43,973 nucleotides of DNA from a virus, in the IMG/VR virus record IMGVR_UViG_3300025128_000091, positions 1 through 43,973 of that record; one strand, written 5' to 3'. A model generated the notes under the pieces. That model made no database searches. It was not told the DNA's origin and was given only the letters and a program-made list of their open reading frames with translations. A program made the translations under genes and the position numbers. This document shows, piece after piece, positions 1 to 7,865 of this stretch. Position 1 is the stretch's first letter. Each line of letters starts with the position of its first letter.

Positions 1-27
1 GATTTTATTGACTTATTATCATAAAAG

Positions 28-56
28 AATAATAATTATTATTGTGTAATAATAAT
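28..56. repeat. AT-rich nested palindromes in the left leader
   Basis: Bases 28-43 form a perfect 16-base palindrome (AATAATAATTATTATT). Bases 35-43 and 48-56 form a 9-bp inverted repeat around the 4-base loop GTGT. The whole stretch 1-90 is almost pure A/T, unlike the coding DNA that follows. This could be an easily melted element (origin-like or a divergent promoter zone). It could equally be a terminator hairpin for a gene to the left, or simply low-complexity promoter DNA. The repeat is read directly; any function is inference. Confidence 0.5.
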
Positions 57-73
57 AAAATAATATTGATAAT

Positions 74-90
74 TTTATATCTCTATATAA
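74..90 (+). promoter_or_regulatory. Archaeal TATA-box promoter for the early block
   Basis: Two TATA-like elements, TTTATAT (74-80) and CTATATAA (83-90), lie about 50-65 bases before the first start codon. The usual archaeal spacing of about 25 bases would place transcription start near 105-115, leaving a short leader. That leader carries GAGGTGAT at 128-135, an almost full match to the archaeal anti-Shine-Dalgarno sequence, 3 bases before the ATG at 139. No other clear promoter is visible until the gap at 10850-10960, so this one probably drives the genes up to about 10849. Confidence 0.6.
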
Positions 91-138
91 ATGGGGCCAT
101 CCGCATTATACTCCTGCTTGTCGCAGAGAGGTGATTGA

Positions 139-1035
139 ATGAACATAGAACAAATGATTGGATATAACAATGAACACCACCCGATTGGGAAGGTCAGAAA
201 GATGTTGGAGAAGGGCGAGGTGCCCGACCTCCTATTCACTGGACCTCCCGGTCGGGGTAAGACTGAACTTGCACTTGCTTTGGCTCGTGCTCTGAACGCC
301 GAGATTCACGAGTTGAACGCTAGTGACGATAGAGGTATCGACATGGTGCGCACTCATCTCAAAACACTCACAACCACTCGCTCTCTCTCACAGCGAGTGA
401 TTCTTCTCGACGAGGCTGATGGTCTCACGAAGCAGGCTCAAGAAGCCCTACGTCGAATGATGGAGACAGGAAACGCTCTCTTCATCCTTACAGCAAATAA
501 TGAGAATGCGATTATTCCTGCTCTAAAGAGTAGGTGTTACCATCTTGGTTTCCCTGCCTACACTGATATTCAGATGGGGCAACTCATCACAAGAGTGAGA
601 GATGATGCAACCAACGAGCAAAGACGCGCTGCGTTTGCTATCGCTCAAGGAGACATGCGTGTTCTCACAAAACTACTTCACTATAGCGACCCATCAGAAT
701 GGGTTGGACTTGTAAGAGATGATGCTGCAACAAACGCAGCACTCTCTCTTGCTGGAGGTCTCTGGGAAGACCTTCGCTCAGAACTACTACATCTTTCAGC
801 ACGAGGCTCAAACAGAGTATACATGCTGAAACAATTACACGATAAGGTCCGCGACATGGTCGGGGACTTGATGACTGTGGAAGAGTTCCACACATATTCC
901 CGCGTCTGGGGAGACGCAGTCTTGGCCGCACACCAATGGCCCCTCGGTGACGAAGGGTTCATAGATTGGTTAGTGGGCACGATGGCTTCCCTCCACCGTG
1001 GGGTGAACGAAAAAAACAAAGGAAAAGGTGAATGA
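139..1035 (+). CDS. rfcS: Replication factor C small subunit (clamp loader ATPase)
   Basis: AAA+ ATPase that would load the sliding clamp onto primed DNA. Seen in the 298 residues: Walker A GPPGRGKT (35-42), the RFC-type ELNASDDRG box (58-66), Walker B LLDEAD (89-94), sensor 1 TANN (118-121) and the SRC arginine-finger motif (131-133). The helical C-terminal collar follows. Length is slightly under the roughly 320 residues of cellular archaeal RFC-S. It is the first gene after the promoter, and PCNA and PolB are encoded downstream. No large subunit (RFC-L) is visible in this window, so it may act as a homo-oligomer or with the host RFC-L. The family call is secure; partner choice is inference. 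Confidence 0.93.
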   Translation: MNIEQMIGYNNEHHPIGKVRKMLEKGEVPDLLFTGPPGRGKTELALALARALNAEIHELNASDDRGIDMVRTHLKTLTTTRSLSQRVILLDEADGLTKQAQEALRRMMETGNALFILTANNENAIIPALKSRCYHLGFPAYTDIQMGQLITRVRDDATNEQRRAAFAIAQGDMRVLTKLLHYSDPSEWVGLVRDDAATNAALSLAGGLWEDLRSELLHLSARGSNRVYMLKQLHDKVRDMVGDLMTVEEFHTYSRVWGDAVLAAHQWPLGDEGFIDWLVGTMASLHRGVNEKNKGKGE

Positions 1036-1036
1036 A

Positions 1037-2368
1037 ATGACCGGATTGAATGGAAATAAGAACGACGAAGGTGGACTCAGCGCAGATGTGCTGGAACGCC
1101 TGCACTGGTGGGCCGAACTGCACGGCAAGACGGAGGATGAGGCGAAGGCCGACTTCCTCTCCTATTGCGCAGATGCACTCGGCATTACCAGTGTGAATGA
1201 CGAAGACGAGGACTTCATCCTCGACGCTGCGGAGACATTCGTAGTAGAGAAGCGTGTGATGACTTCAAGTGGAGCAAACACATCTGAACTTGTAGGAATG
1301 TTCCTTGGCCCTGAGCCAAAGGTAAGAGACAAGCGTGAAGTGCAAAGATTGACTGCATTGATTGCTGCGAGGCAGGACCTCAACGCAGCAATCCAAAGTG
1401 GAAAGGTAGCACGAGCATTCGTAGAGAATGGCGTGTGGATGCTAGAGAAGGCAAACGGAGTGGTCGCCTCAACACAAGACCGATTTGAGGAAGGCGTTGA
1501 CCCGTGGTTCCTTGTTCGGGATAACGGGATGACCCTTGCTCTGCTACAAGACAACCCAGATTGGGCGCGACACGGTGAACCTATCGGACCTGTTCTATGG
1601 TCACGAGTATACAGGTTTGCGGGTAACACCCAAGAGGACCTAATGGATGATGTGCAAGTGTTGCGCATTACTGTAACAGGTAGCGATGTTGAATCTGTAA
1701 GCAAGACTGTTCGCATCGGTGAACCATGCCGAATTAAGGTGCGTGAGCGTAAGAGCGTAAACCCCGGCTGGGAAGATTCCTACAGTGGGGCTAACAAGTT
1801 CTTCGACAACATTGTCTACACAAACGACTTCGTTGACGAGGAAGACCGTGGCCTACTCAAGCCTGAAACTTTCATGACTGCACTTGACTGCTATGTTGAA
1901 AACATGGTTGACTTGATGGATGTCTACGAAGATAAGTCTGAGCACATTGCGGGTATTGATAACAAGGTTGGACCTTTGGTAGTCATCAAGGGAAGAGTCA
2001 CAGATATCAACGCCACAGGATGGGACAGTGACTACGACCCAACAGGTAAGGATTACACCATGCGCGTATCCTCCTTTGCTCTACAGCGCGAGTTTGCTAA
2101 CAACATGTATCGACGTGAAGTTAGTGTGAGAGTTCATGGACATCTTGTTCAGAACAACCACGCATTCGACTTCTTGAGCGACGACGGATGGAAACCATAC
2201 GCAGTCAAATCTACTGTGCTCATCTTTGGTCGCTTGGGCCTTAGGAGAAACGATGAGGGTGATACACCTACAGTGAAGGCAATTGGTGTCTATGCTGTTC
2301 CTCGCCTATCAATCGCTGGCGGAGAAGGTGGCAACACAAGCCTCGGACAGTTCGGAGGCGGTCAGTAA
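1037..2368 (+). CDS. Putative OB-fold single-stranded DNA-binding (RPA-like) protein
   Basis: 443 residues. I do not recognise a named family with certainty. The N-terminal third is helical and acidic. Residues from about 80 (SELVGMFLG) and about 315-425 show the alternating beta pattern of OB folds (VVIKGRVTDIN, then VSVRVHGHLVQ, then STVLIFGRLGL). The C-terminus is Gly-rich, which fits a flexible SSB-type tail. It sits between RFC and the RecA-like ATPase in the replication operon, where an RPA-like protein would make sense. Start: a GTG at 1028 is in frame, but the ATG at 1037 has AAAGGTGA just upstream and follows the RFC stop by one base, so it is preferred. Alternative: another nucleic-acid-binding replication accessory protein. 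Confidence 0.5.
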   Translation: MTGLNGNKNDEGGLSADVLERLHWWAELHGKTEDEAKADFLSYCADALGITSVNDEDEDFILDAAETFVVEKRVMTSSGANTSELVGMFLGPEPKVRDKREVQRLTALIAARQDLNAAIQSGKVARAFVENGVWMLEKANGVVASTQDRFEEGVDPWFLVRDNGMTLALLQDNPDWARHGEPIGPVLWSRVYRFAGNTQEDLMDDVQVLRITVTGSDVESVSKTVRIGEPCRIKVRERKSVNPGWEDSYSGANKFFDNIVYTNDFVDEEDRGLLKPETFMTALDCYVENMVDLMDVYEDKSEHIAGIDNKVGPLVVIKGRVTDINATGWDSDYDPTGKDYTMRVSSFALQREFANNMYRREVSVRVHGHLVQNNHAFDFLSDDGWKPYAVKSTVLIFGRLGLRRNDEGDTPTVKAIGVYAVPRLSIAGGEGGNTSLGQFGGGQ

Positions 2369-3321
2369 TGGCTGGTTTCAAAAACCTCAAGGAGAACCCT
2401 CCTGTAGAGGAGGAAGCAGTGGAGGAGGTGGCTTCGGTCACCCCTCCCTCTCCTACATCGGGAGGCTCAATCTGGGGAGAGATTCAGAGCGCCGCGAATG
2501 AAGTAACGGAGTCTGCTGTCTTCTGTGGTATCATTGGTCACGAAGGCACTTGCAAGACAGGCATCGTTCTTGATAGCATCAAAGATGATGAGAACATACT
2601 CATCGTCGACTTCGATAATGGCGGGAAGACTCTACGCTCTTCTTACTACAGAGACAAGATGCACAACATCCGTGCGCTAAACCCATGGGTCTTTCAAAAG
2701 GGAACACGAGATGCGGTTCACTATCCTAACACTCACCAGAGAGTTATCGATATCATGAACGAAGCAGTTGACTGGGCAGAGCGACAGAAGCAGCCTGATT
2801 ACACTGGACCCAAACTAGGGACTGTGCTGGTTACAGCGCTTGACCTTTGGGATACAGTAGCAAAGAACTGCATGTTCATCGAAGACCTTGGCACTGCTCC
2901 TGATGGTATCGGAGCGAAAGTCAAACCTCATGAGAAAGTGGGTATGCGATTCAACTGGCAGATACGTTCTACCAGATTCCATATGCTCACGGCTCTTTGT
3001 CGTCAACTAATGAGTCAAGGTGTTCGCGTTTTCGTGGAGACTCACCTCAAAGAAGAATACGATGGTCACAAACCATCTGGTGAATACAAACCAGACTGGG
3101 AGAAGCAGATGGGCAACTATCTTCATCAGATTGTGTGCATGCACAAAACTCCTGTTCGTGATGATACAGGTGCTAAGACTGGAGAGGTTCGCTACGAGGC
3201 TGAGTTCCACAAGTGGAGAACTAACTCTGACCTTGTAGACCAGAGACGCACAGTCATGGTCACTCAGACAGGAAAACCTGCGCAGTGGCACGGACTACCC
3301 GAACTGCGCGGTGAAATCTGA
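2368..3321 (+). CDS. RecA/Sak4-like recombination ATPase
   Basis: 317 residues with a RecA-type P-loop core. Walker A is GHEGTCKTG (57-65). A hydrophobic strand ending in Asp, VLVTALD (153-159), is a reasonable Walker B. ETHLKEEY downstream resembles the sensor strand of phage Sak4-like annealing/recombination ATPases. Residues 1-35 are Pro/Glu-rich and probably disordered. The ATG at 2368 overlaps the previous stop (TAATG), with GGAGGCGGT ahead of it. Between the OB-fold gene and the PCNA gene, it most likely loads onto single-stranded DNA coated by the OB-fold protein to drive recombination-dependent replication. It is more reduced than host RadA, with no obvious N-terminal HhH domain. RecA-like fold fairly sure; exact role inferred. 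Confidence 0.7.
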   Translation: MAGFKNLKENPPVEEEAVEEVASVTPPSPTSGGSIWGEIQSAANEVTESAVFCGIIGHEGTCKTGIVLDSIKDDENILIVDFDNGGKTLRSSYYRDKMHNIRALNPWVFQKGTRDAVHYPNTHQRVIDIMNEAVDWAERQKQPDYTGPKLGTVLVTALDLWDTVAKNCMFIEDLGTAPDGIGAKVKPHEKVGMRFNWQIRSTRFHMLTALCRQLMSQGVRVFVETHLKEEYDGHKPSGEYKPDWEKQMGNYLHQIVCMHKTPVRDDTGAKTGEVRYEAEFHKWRTNSDLVDQRRTVMVTQTGKPAQWHGLPELRGEI

Positions 3322-4070
3322 TGGGAGCAAGAGTCAACATCAGCGGAGGACTACTCAAGTCCTTTCTCAGTGGCTTCGGTCCGGGGGTCGGTGACCTCCG
3401 GGCTGTTGCCCAACAGTCGACTCTCAGAGGAGGAGTGGGGACACCCACACACCTACTGTATAGGTCTGAGGCATGTGACGTAGAGGAGAAGGGAGAGATT
3501 CTCTTCTCTGATATCGACACTGTGCTATCGTTCCTAAAGGTGCAACCTAAGGAATCCTTTGTTCGACTATGGCAGAGACCGGACAGATTACAGGTCTCTT
3601 GTGGGATGAGTAGCATCGATGTGCCTAGTTCTAAATACATACGCTCAGGTCTCAACATAGAGGACATGAATGTTCTAGTTGAAGACGGAGAGAACACACA
3701 GTGGAAGTCCTTCAAAGGAAAGGCGCTCAAGACATACTTCTCCACCACTTCCAAGTGGTTAGGAGAGATTGCAGGTATGCAGAAGGTTGTCGGTAAAGAC
3801 ATGATTTACACGACACAGTATGATTCGTCAGAAGGACAGTTCATTGTAGAAGCAGGTAAGAAAGGAGGGGTGCGCATGAGTGTAGCCACTGACCTTCATA
3901 CACATGATGGGGAGGACTCCTCTTCGGTGTTTGGACAGTGGCTTCCTGAACTTATGGCGACAGTTCCTACTGGTGCTGTAGATGTGTTCACGAGTGATGG
4001 TTTCATCATGGTTCTACGCCATGTGGACAAGGACTTCCTGTTGATTGCATTAGACCAAGATGGTGATTAA
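3321..4070 (+). CDS. pcn: Sliding clamp (PCNA-like)
   Basis: 249 residues, the size of archaeal/eukaryotic PCNA subunits (about 245-260). The sequence is divergent, but the C-terminal run GFIMVLRHVDKDFLLIALD has the beta-strand and final-strand pattern of processivity clamps. The gene lies between clamp-loader/recombinase genes and PolB. It would form a ring that tethers PolB and other PIP-box proteins to DNA. The start overlaps the preceding stop (TGATG at 3319-3323). I see no enzyme motifs. The call depends on length, strand pattern and context more than on strict motif matches; a T4 gp45-type clamp is the nearest alternative. Confidence 0.68.
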   Translation: MGARVNISGGLLKSFLSGFGPGVGDLRAVAQQSTLRGGVGTPTHLLYRSEACDVEEKGEILFSDIDTVLSFLKVQPKESFVRLWQRPDRLQVSCGMSSIDVPSSKYIRSGLNIEDMNVLVEDGENTQWKSFKGKALKTYFSTTSKWLGEIAGMQKVVGKDMIYTTQYDSSEGQFIVEAGKKGGVRMSVATDLHTHDGEDSSSVFGQWLPELMATVPTGAVDVFTSDGFIMVLRHVDKDFLLIALDQDGD

Positions 4071-4475
4071 ATGAAATGGACAATTACAACCTCAGACATA
4101 ACACGCATAAGTAACGAGTCACATAGAGAATGGTTTTTCTTATCACGAAGTCCATTCACCGACCCTGATTGGAAGTTATTGATGAGCGTGATAAAACATC
4201 AGTTAAGAGAGCCCAATGGGTCCGATAGATACATATCGCATAATATTCAATTAGGTAAAACAGGAGTTATTATTCGTCTACCTCTTATGAGTGACTCATA
4301 TCCTGATGAAGATTCACGTTATAACGAATTCATAGAATACATAGGAGAGATTCTACTTGGCCCATACGGGTTGAGTGAAAAGTTTGAGAACAGTTACAAC
4401 CGTATTACTGTTCAATGGATAAATAGACGACCTAAACAACACATTACATTTGAAATTGAAGAGAAGGTGGAATAA
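4071..4475 (+). CDS. Hypothetical protein between clamp and polymerase
   Basis: 134 residues, not recognised. Mixed alpha/beta composition, no Cys cluster, no membrane segment and no signal peptide. The ATG follows the PCNA stop directly, with GGTGAT just ahead overlapping that stop, so translation is probably coupled. The position between the sliding clamp and PolB suggests a replication accessory or regulator, but nothing in the sequence proves it. Confidence 0.75.
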   Translation: MKWTITTSDITRISNESHREWFFLSRSPFTDPDWKLLMSVIKHQLREPNGSDRYISHNIQLGKTGVIIRLPLMSDSYPDEDSRYNEFIEYIGEILLGPYGLSEKFENSYNRITVQWINRRPKQHITFEIEEKVE

Positions 4476-4476
4476 A

Positions 4477-4683
4477 ATGAGTGAAGAAGAGAATGAGATA
4501 GAAGATGAAGAATGTAATTGTAGAAACATCACATGGGAGAAGATGCACGAGTGCTACTATAGTCAATACAACAACCCTGATGCTGACCCGATTAACGGTT
4601 GGGCTTGCATCTGTTTAGACTGTGATGCAATACTTAGGATATCTGAGACCGACCCACTGATACACGACTGGGATGATTACTGA
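4477..4683 (+). CDS. Small acidic Cys-rich protein, probable zinc binder
   Basis: 68 residues from the ATG at 4477; an upstream in-frame start at 4450 lies inside the previous gene and lacks a ribosome binding site, while GAAGGTGG precedes 4477. The N-terminus is very acidic. Cysteines at C13, C15, C26, C44, C46 and C49 form CxC and CxCxxC clusters that could bind one zinc ion. The gene ends in a 1-base overlap with the PolB start (TGATG). Function unknown. It is one of several small Cys-cluster proteins in this genome. Confidence 0.7.
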   Translation: MSEEENEIEDEECNCRNITWEKMHECYYSQYNNPDADPINGWACICLDCDAILRISETDPLIHDWDDY

Positions 4684-7022
4684 TGATAGTAGATACAATA
4701 TTTAGAGATGGAGAATGCCCGATTATTTATTCCCGATACAGGGATGAAGACCGTAACCTCATTGAGAGGAGAGAGGAGTTCCACCCTTACTTCTGGGTGC
4801 CTGCGGACACACCTGACTTCCGACTAGAGCGACTCAAGCGGTCGTTCCCCGGAACAGCCGTGCGCAAGGACATAACAGCAACAGGGTTGGATAAGACACC
4901 ACTCATCAAGATTGAGACAGACAACCCATTCGACATTACGCGCATGAGTAAGTTCTTCGACAAGACATACGAAGCAGACATACCTTTCGTTGACCAGTGG
5001 CTCATGGAGAATGTTCCTGAGATGCCTGACTGGAAGCCTCGTAAGTGGTGGTATGATATCGAATGCAATACAGGTGATGATAACTTCACGACGGTCATTG
5101 CAGTCATTGATAGCGACCTCGATATGCCTGTTGTATTTGCATGGGCTGATGAGAGAACCAACTGCCCTTATCCTCTAACAGGGAGAAGCAGAGAACTACA
5201 TCGTAGAAAGGTTCGCGATGTAGAGTATGAACTACATCTGTGTTTCAGTGAGAAGCAGTTGCATGAGAACTTCATCGACTTTCTTCACGAAAGAGACCCA
5301 GACATGATGATTGCTCACGCAGGATGTTTCTTTGATATCCCACACCTCATCAATCGAATCAATAAATCCAATCGCTTGAGTCCATTAGGATTCGTGCGCA
5401 GACCCAAGAGAGGAGAGGACTCCTACTACCCTACCGACCAACCTATTGCTGGACGTTGGCAGTTTGATACTGCTGCTCGTGAGAAGACAGGAACTGGCTT
5501 TGAGCGAGTATGGAAAGACAGTGGAGGAGGACAATTAAGGAATCTAAAACTGAACACTATTGCAGAGGAACTCAAACTTGGCTCTAAGTTGACTGAGGAG
5601 ATAGAGGGAATGAGTGTCCACAATGGATGGTATGAATACTGGGGAGACTTCGTTGACTATTGTCTTCTTGATACAGAGTTACTCAGAGGTATCGATGAGG
5701 CTCGCAATGTTACAGACTTCTATGTGGAGATGGTTCGACTCTGTGGAGTAAGCATGCAATCAACAACGAATGTTACAAAGTTCGCTCGTGGATTACTTTC
5801 GCGCAGAACAGAACTCAAGTCTCCGTCAAGAACTCATGTAGAAAAGGAGGAGTTGAAGGGTGCTGAGTTTATTCTCAAGGACCCCGGTCTTTACGAAAAT
5901 GTAGGTATCATAGATTACAAAGGGATGTATCCATCGTTCATCACAGGATACAATCTATGCTATACAACAAAGAGAAGCGAGCCCGGACCCGGCATTATCA
6001 AATTAGATAACGGGTCTTACTGGGACCAAACTCAAAAGGGCATACTTCCCCAAGTAGTTGATTACCTATTCGATTATCGTGCTGAATGTAAACGACGAAT
6101 GAGAGATGCAAATACAGATTCAGAACGTGCTGCATGGAATACCACACAATCTGCGGTCAAGCGTGTTATGGCATCATTGTATGGTATGACGGCTCATGTA
6201 GGATATGGATGGGCTGATGCTGATATCGCTCACACTATTACTAGCGAGGGACGTAGATGTATTCGTCTACTCGATAAGGTAGCAACAGATATGGGATACG
6301 AGACCCTCTACGGTTTCACAGACTCCGCCTTCATCAAGGTGCCTCAAGAAGAAGCCGAGGACCTTGCTGAGGCCATCACAAAGGTGGTTCAAGAAACTAC
6401 AGGCAACAAGGAATTGGTGGCTGAATTAGAGGCATGGATGCCACGTTGGATTCTAGTTGGAGCAAACGCCTACGCTGGACGTGTCGCTTATCCTGTAGAG
6501 GATGCTGGAAAAGTTAAGAGTGCCAACTTCCTCAAAGGGTCTGCTCTGGCTCCAATAACAAAGGGCATTCAGAAAGATGTTCTGAATATGATATTCGATG
6601 GTGCATCTGAACAAGACATCAGAGAACATGTTCTTCCTATTGTGCGCAAAATCAAGAGTGGCGACATAGATTGGAAAGAGGTAACCATGAGCACAAGGCT
6701 TGGTATGCCCATCAAACAGTATAAGACGTTAAGTGGTGCAAGCAAGGCTGCTGATTACTATAACAGAAACATAGCATACGACCCCTTCGACGAAGGAGAC
6801 TCAGTGCAGTGGACTTATGTCGATAAAGTGCCGGGAGGTATGGAGCCGACAGAAACAATCGCGTTTCGTGAACCAAGTGAGGTTTCAGGGTTCACGTTAG
6901 ATACAAGCACCATCATCGATAAGATGATTGGGGCTAAGTTGAAGGGTATTTACAAAGTGCTCGGATGGGACCTTGATGGGGCGCTTGGTGCTCCACGACC
7001 AAAGAACTACGGATGGTGGTAA
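4683..7022 (+). CDS. polB: Family B DNA polymerase with proofreading domain
   Basis: Replicative DNA polymerase, 779 residues, about the size of archaeal PolB. Exonuclease motifs are present: Exo I YDIE (D125, E127), Exo II AHAGCFFD (D218) and Exo III YCLLD (Y326, D330). Polymerase motif A is DYKGMYPS (D411), motif B KRVMASLYG (K493-G501) and motif C YGFTDS (543-548). Odd points: motif C has Phe where the family normally has the first Asp of YGDTDS, keeping only the second catalytic Asp (D547). Motif B has Ala for the usual Asn. The protein ends in GWW without a C-terminal PIP box; see the micro-ORF at 7024. The start overlaps the previous stop. Family certain, and both metal-binding catalytic Asp are kept, so it should be active. 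Confidence 0.96.
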   Translation: MIVDTIFRDGECPIIYSRYRDEDRNLIERREEFHPYFWVPADTPDFRLERLKRSFPGTAVRKDITATGLDKTPLIKIETDNPFDITRMSKFFDKTYEADIPFVDQWLMENVPEMPDWKPRKWWYDIECNTGDDNFTTVIAVIDSDLDMPVVFAWADERTNCPYPLTGRSRELHRRKVRDVEYELHLCFSEKQLHENFIDFLHERDPDMMIAHAGCFFDIPHLINRINKSNRLSPLGFVRRPKRGEDSYYPTDQPIAGRWQFDTAAREKTGTGFERVWKDSGGGQLRNLKLNTIAEELKLGSKLTEEIEGMSVHNGWYEYWGDFVDYCLLDTELLRGIDEARNVTDFYVEMVRLCGVSMQSTTNVTKFARGLLSRRTELKSPSRTHVEKEELKGAEFILKDPGLYENVGIIDYKGMYPSFITGYNLCYTTKRSEPGPGIIKLDNGSYWDQTQKGILPQVVDYLFDYRAECKRRMRDANTDSERAAWNTTQSAVKRVMASLYGMTAHVGYGWADADIAHTITSEGRRCIRLLDKVATDMGYETLYGFTDSAFIKVPQEEAEDLAEAITKVVQETTGNKELVAELEAWMPRWILVGANAYAGRVAYPVEDAGKVKSANFLKGSALAPITKGIQKDVLNMIFDGASEQDIREHVLPIVRKIKSGDIDWKEVTMSTRLGMPIKQYKTLSGASKAADYYNRNIAYDPFDEGDSVQWTYVDKVPGGMEPTETIAFREPSEVSGFTLDTSTIIDKMIGAKLKGIYKVLGWDLDGALGAPRPKNYGWW

Positions 7023-7023
7023 A

Positions 7024-7116
7024 TTGCAGAAGAAATTAACCCAATGGGGAATGAAAACAGGAACGACAAGACAGACGACGATAGACGAATGGAGTGATGG
7101 TAAATGCCCGGTATGA
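7024..7116 (+). CDS. Candidate micro-ORF with two PIP-box-like motifs (speculative)
   Basis: A 30-residue reading frame opens with TTG two bases after the PolB stop, in the +1 frame relative to PolB. GGTGGT overlaps that stop and could serve as a ribosome binding site. It contains QKKLTQWG and RQTTIDEWS. Both match three of the four anchors of the PCNA-interacting motif (Q, aliphatic, aromatic) and resemble the C-terminal tails of euryarchaeal PolB enzymes. It could be a separate clamp-binding peptide, or a PolB tail reached by frameshifting. It could also be chance in the short gap before the next gene, which it overlaps. The TTG start and small size make this a weak call. Confidence 0.3.
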   Translation: MQKKLTQWGMKTGTTRQTTIDEWSDGKCPV

Positions 7117-7199
7117 AAAGATGTGTTGTATGTGGCAAACCATCTTTGCTACATCCAATATCTCAACTCTGTCGTGAGTGTAACAAGAGGTGGGGCTAA
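7104..7199 (+). CDS. Micro zinc-ribbon protein (31 residues)
   Basis: Encodes a 31-residue basic peptide with CVVCGK near the N-terminus and CREC near the C-terminus: two CxxC knuckles about 18 residues apart, as in a minimal zinc ribbon. GGAGTGAT lies at 7091-7098, a good ribosome binding site 5 bases before the ATG. Its stop overlaps the next start (TAATG). Function unknown; nucleic-acid or protein binding is typical for such knuckles. Two similar micro-genes lie at 12421-12611. Confidence 0.6.
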   Translation: MPGMKRCVVCGKPSLLHPISQLCRECNKRWG

Positions 7200-7471
7200 T
7201 GTCTGACTTCGCAAACCACGTCGCTAAAACTGCTGCTCGTGTAGTAAATCTGCTCAAAATAAAAAACGAACAGTATGGGGATAGTGTCCAACAACCCCTG
7301 CGCGTATTCTCAAAGTTAGATTCACAAGCAGGCATTCGTGTTCGCATCGATGATAAGTTATCTCGTCTTGCTCGTGGTAACGACAGCATCGAGAGTGATA
7401 TCGACATCGTTGACGACCTTATTGGATACTTGATACTACTTCGTATGATGATGGAGGAGGAAGAAGAATGA
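7199..7471 (+). CDS. MazG-like / DUF1599 (Nmad1-type) small protein
   Basis: 90 residues. KNEQYGDS, then RIDDKLSRLARG, then LIGYLILLRM is the pattern of the small all-alpha DUF1599 proteins common in tailed phages, also called nucleotide-modification-associated domain 1 and related to MazG pyrophosphohydrolases. Such proteins are thought to act on nucleotides or modified dNTPs. The Glu and Asp residues around RIDDK and ESDIDIVDD are candidate metal ligands. A GTG at 7190 is in frame, but the ATG at 7199 overlaps the preceding stop and has GAGGTG ahead, so it is chosen. Family moderately sure; substrate unknown. No base-modifying enzyme is visible nearby. Confidence 0.6.
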   Translation: MSDFANHVAKTAARVVNLLKIKNEQYGDSVQQPLRVFSKLDSQAGIRVRIDDKLSRLARGNDSIESDIDIVDDLIGYLILLRMMMEEEEE

Positions 7472-7668
7472 GCGATTATGATACAGTAAAAATAACCAAG
7501 GATGATTTGACTGAACTCTTAGCAAAGGAGGCTTATTACAGAGGCCGATGTGATGGTTTGAAAAATCAACTGAGGGAAGTTATCTCCTTCTACAAGAAGG
7601 GTCAAGGACCACACATCTCTCGTTATGTCGTTATCGAGAAACTAACTAAGATGTTGGGGGAAGAATGA
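7468..7668 (+). CDS. Hypothetical small helical protein
   Basis: 66 residues, not recognised. It is highly charged and predicted mostly helical, with a likely short coiled coil around residues 12-45. No Cys cluster and no membrane segment. The ATG overlaps the preceding stop (ATGA at 7468-7471), with GGAGGAAGAAG ahead, so it is probably co-translated with the MazG-like gene. Function unknown. Confidence 0.7.
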   Translation: MSDYDTVKITKDDLTELLAKEAYYRGRCDGLKNQLREVISFYKKGQGPHISRYVVIEKLTKMLGEE

Positions 7669-7865
7669 TGCTAGGAACAAAATGGAAGAACAGACATGTG
7701 AAAACTATTGTTGAGATTGTAGAGGTCATAACAGAAAAAGAGCCTATGCAATACAAAGAAAATGTAACTGTTTTTGTGGTCAAAAATATCCGAGGTAATT
7801 ACACAACCAAGTGGGAAGAAAATTATTTTCTACAACACCATATGCTTTTGGAGGAAGAAGAATGA
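7665..7865 (+). CDS. Hypothetical small beta-rich protein
   Basis: 66 residues. The pattern KWKNRHVKTIVEIVEV, then VTVFVVKNIRG, then a C-terminal helix resembles small phage proteins of SH3-like barrel type, but I cannot name a family. Two adjacent ATGs (7665 and 7668) are possible. The first overlaps the previous stop, and the run GGGGGAAGA lies just upstream. It ends in an ATGA overlap with the nuclease gene. Function unknown. Confidence 0.65.
   Translation: MMLGTKWKNRHVKTIVEIVEVITEKEPMQYKENVTVFVVKNIRGNYTTKWEENYFLQHHMLLEEEE

Noticed and set aside
665-1716. Minus-strand frames opposite the RFC and OB-fold genes
   Set aside because: The plus-strand proteins have clear motifs and start signals; the opposite frames do not.
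7044-7097. 17-residue in-frame continuation after the PolB stop, as a readthrough tail
   Set aside because: Very short, acidic/basic without motif and no reason for readthrough; the +1 frame with PIP-like motifs is the better candidate.
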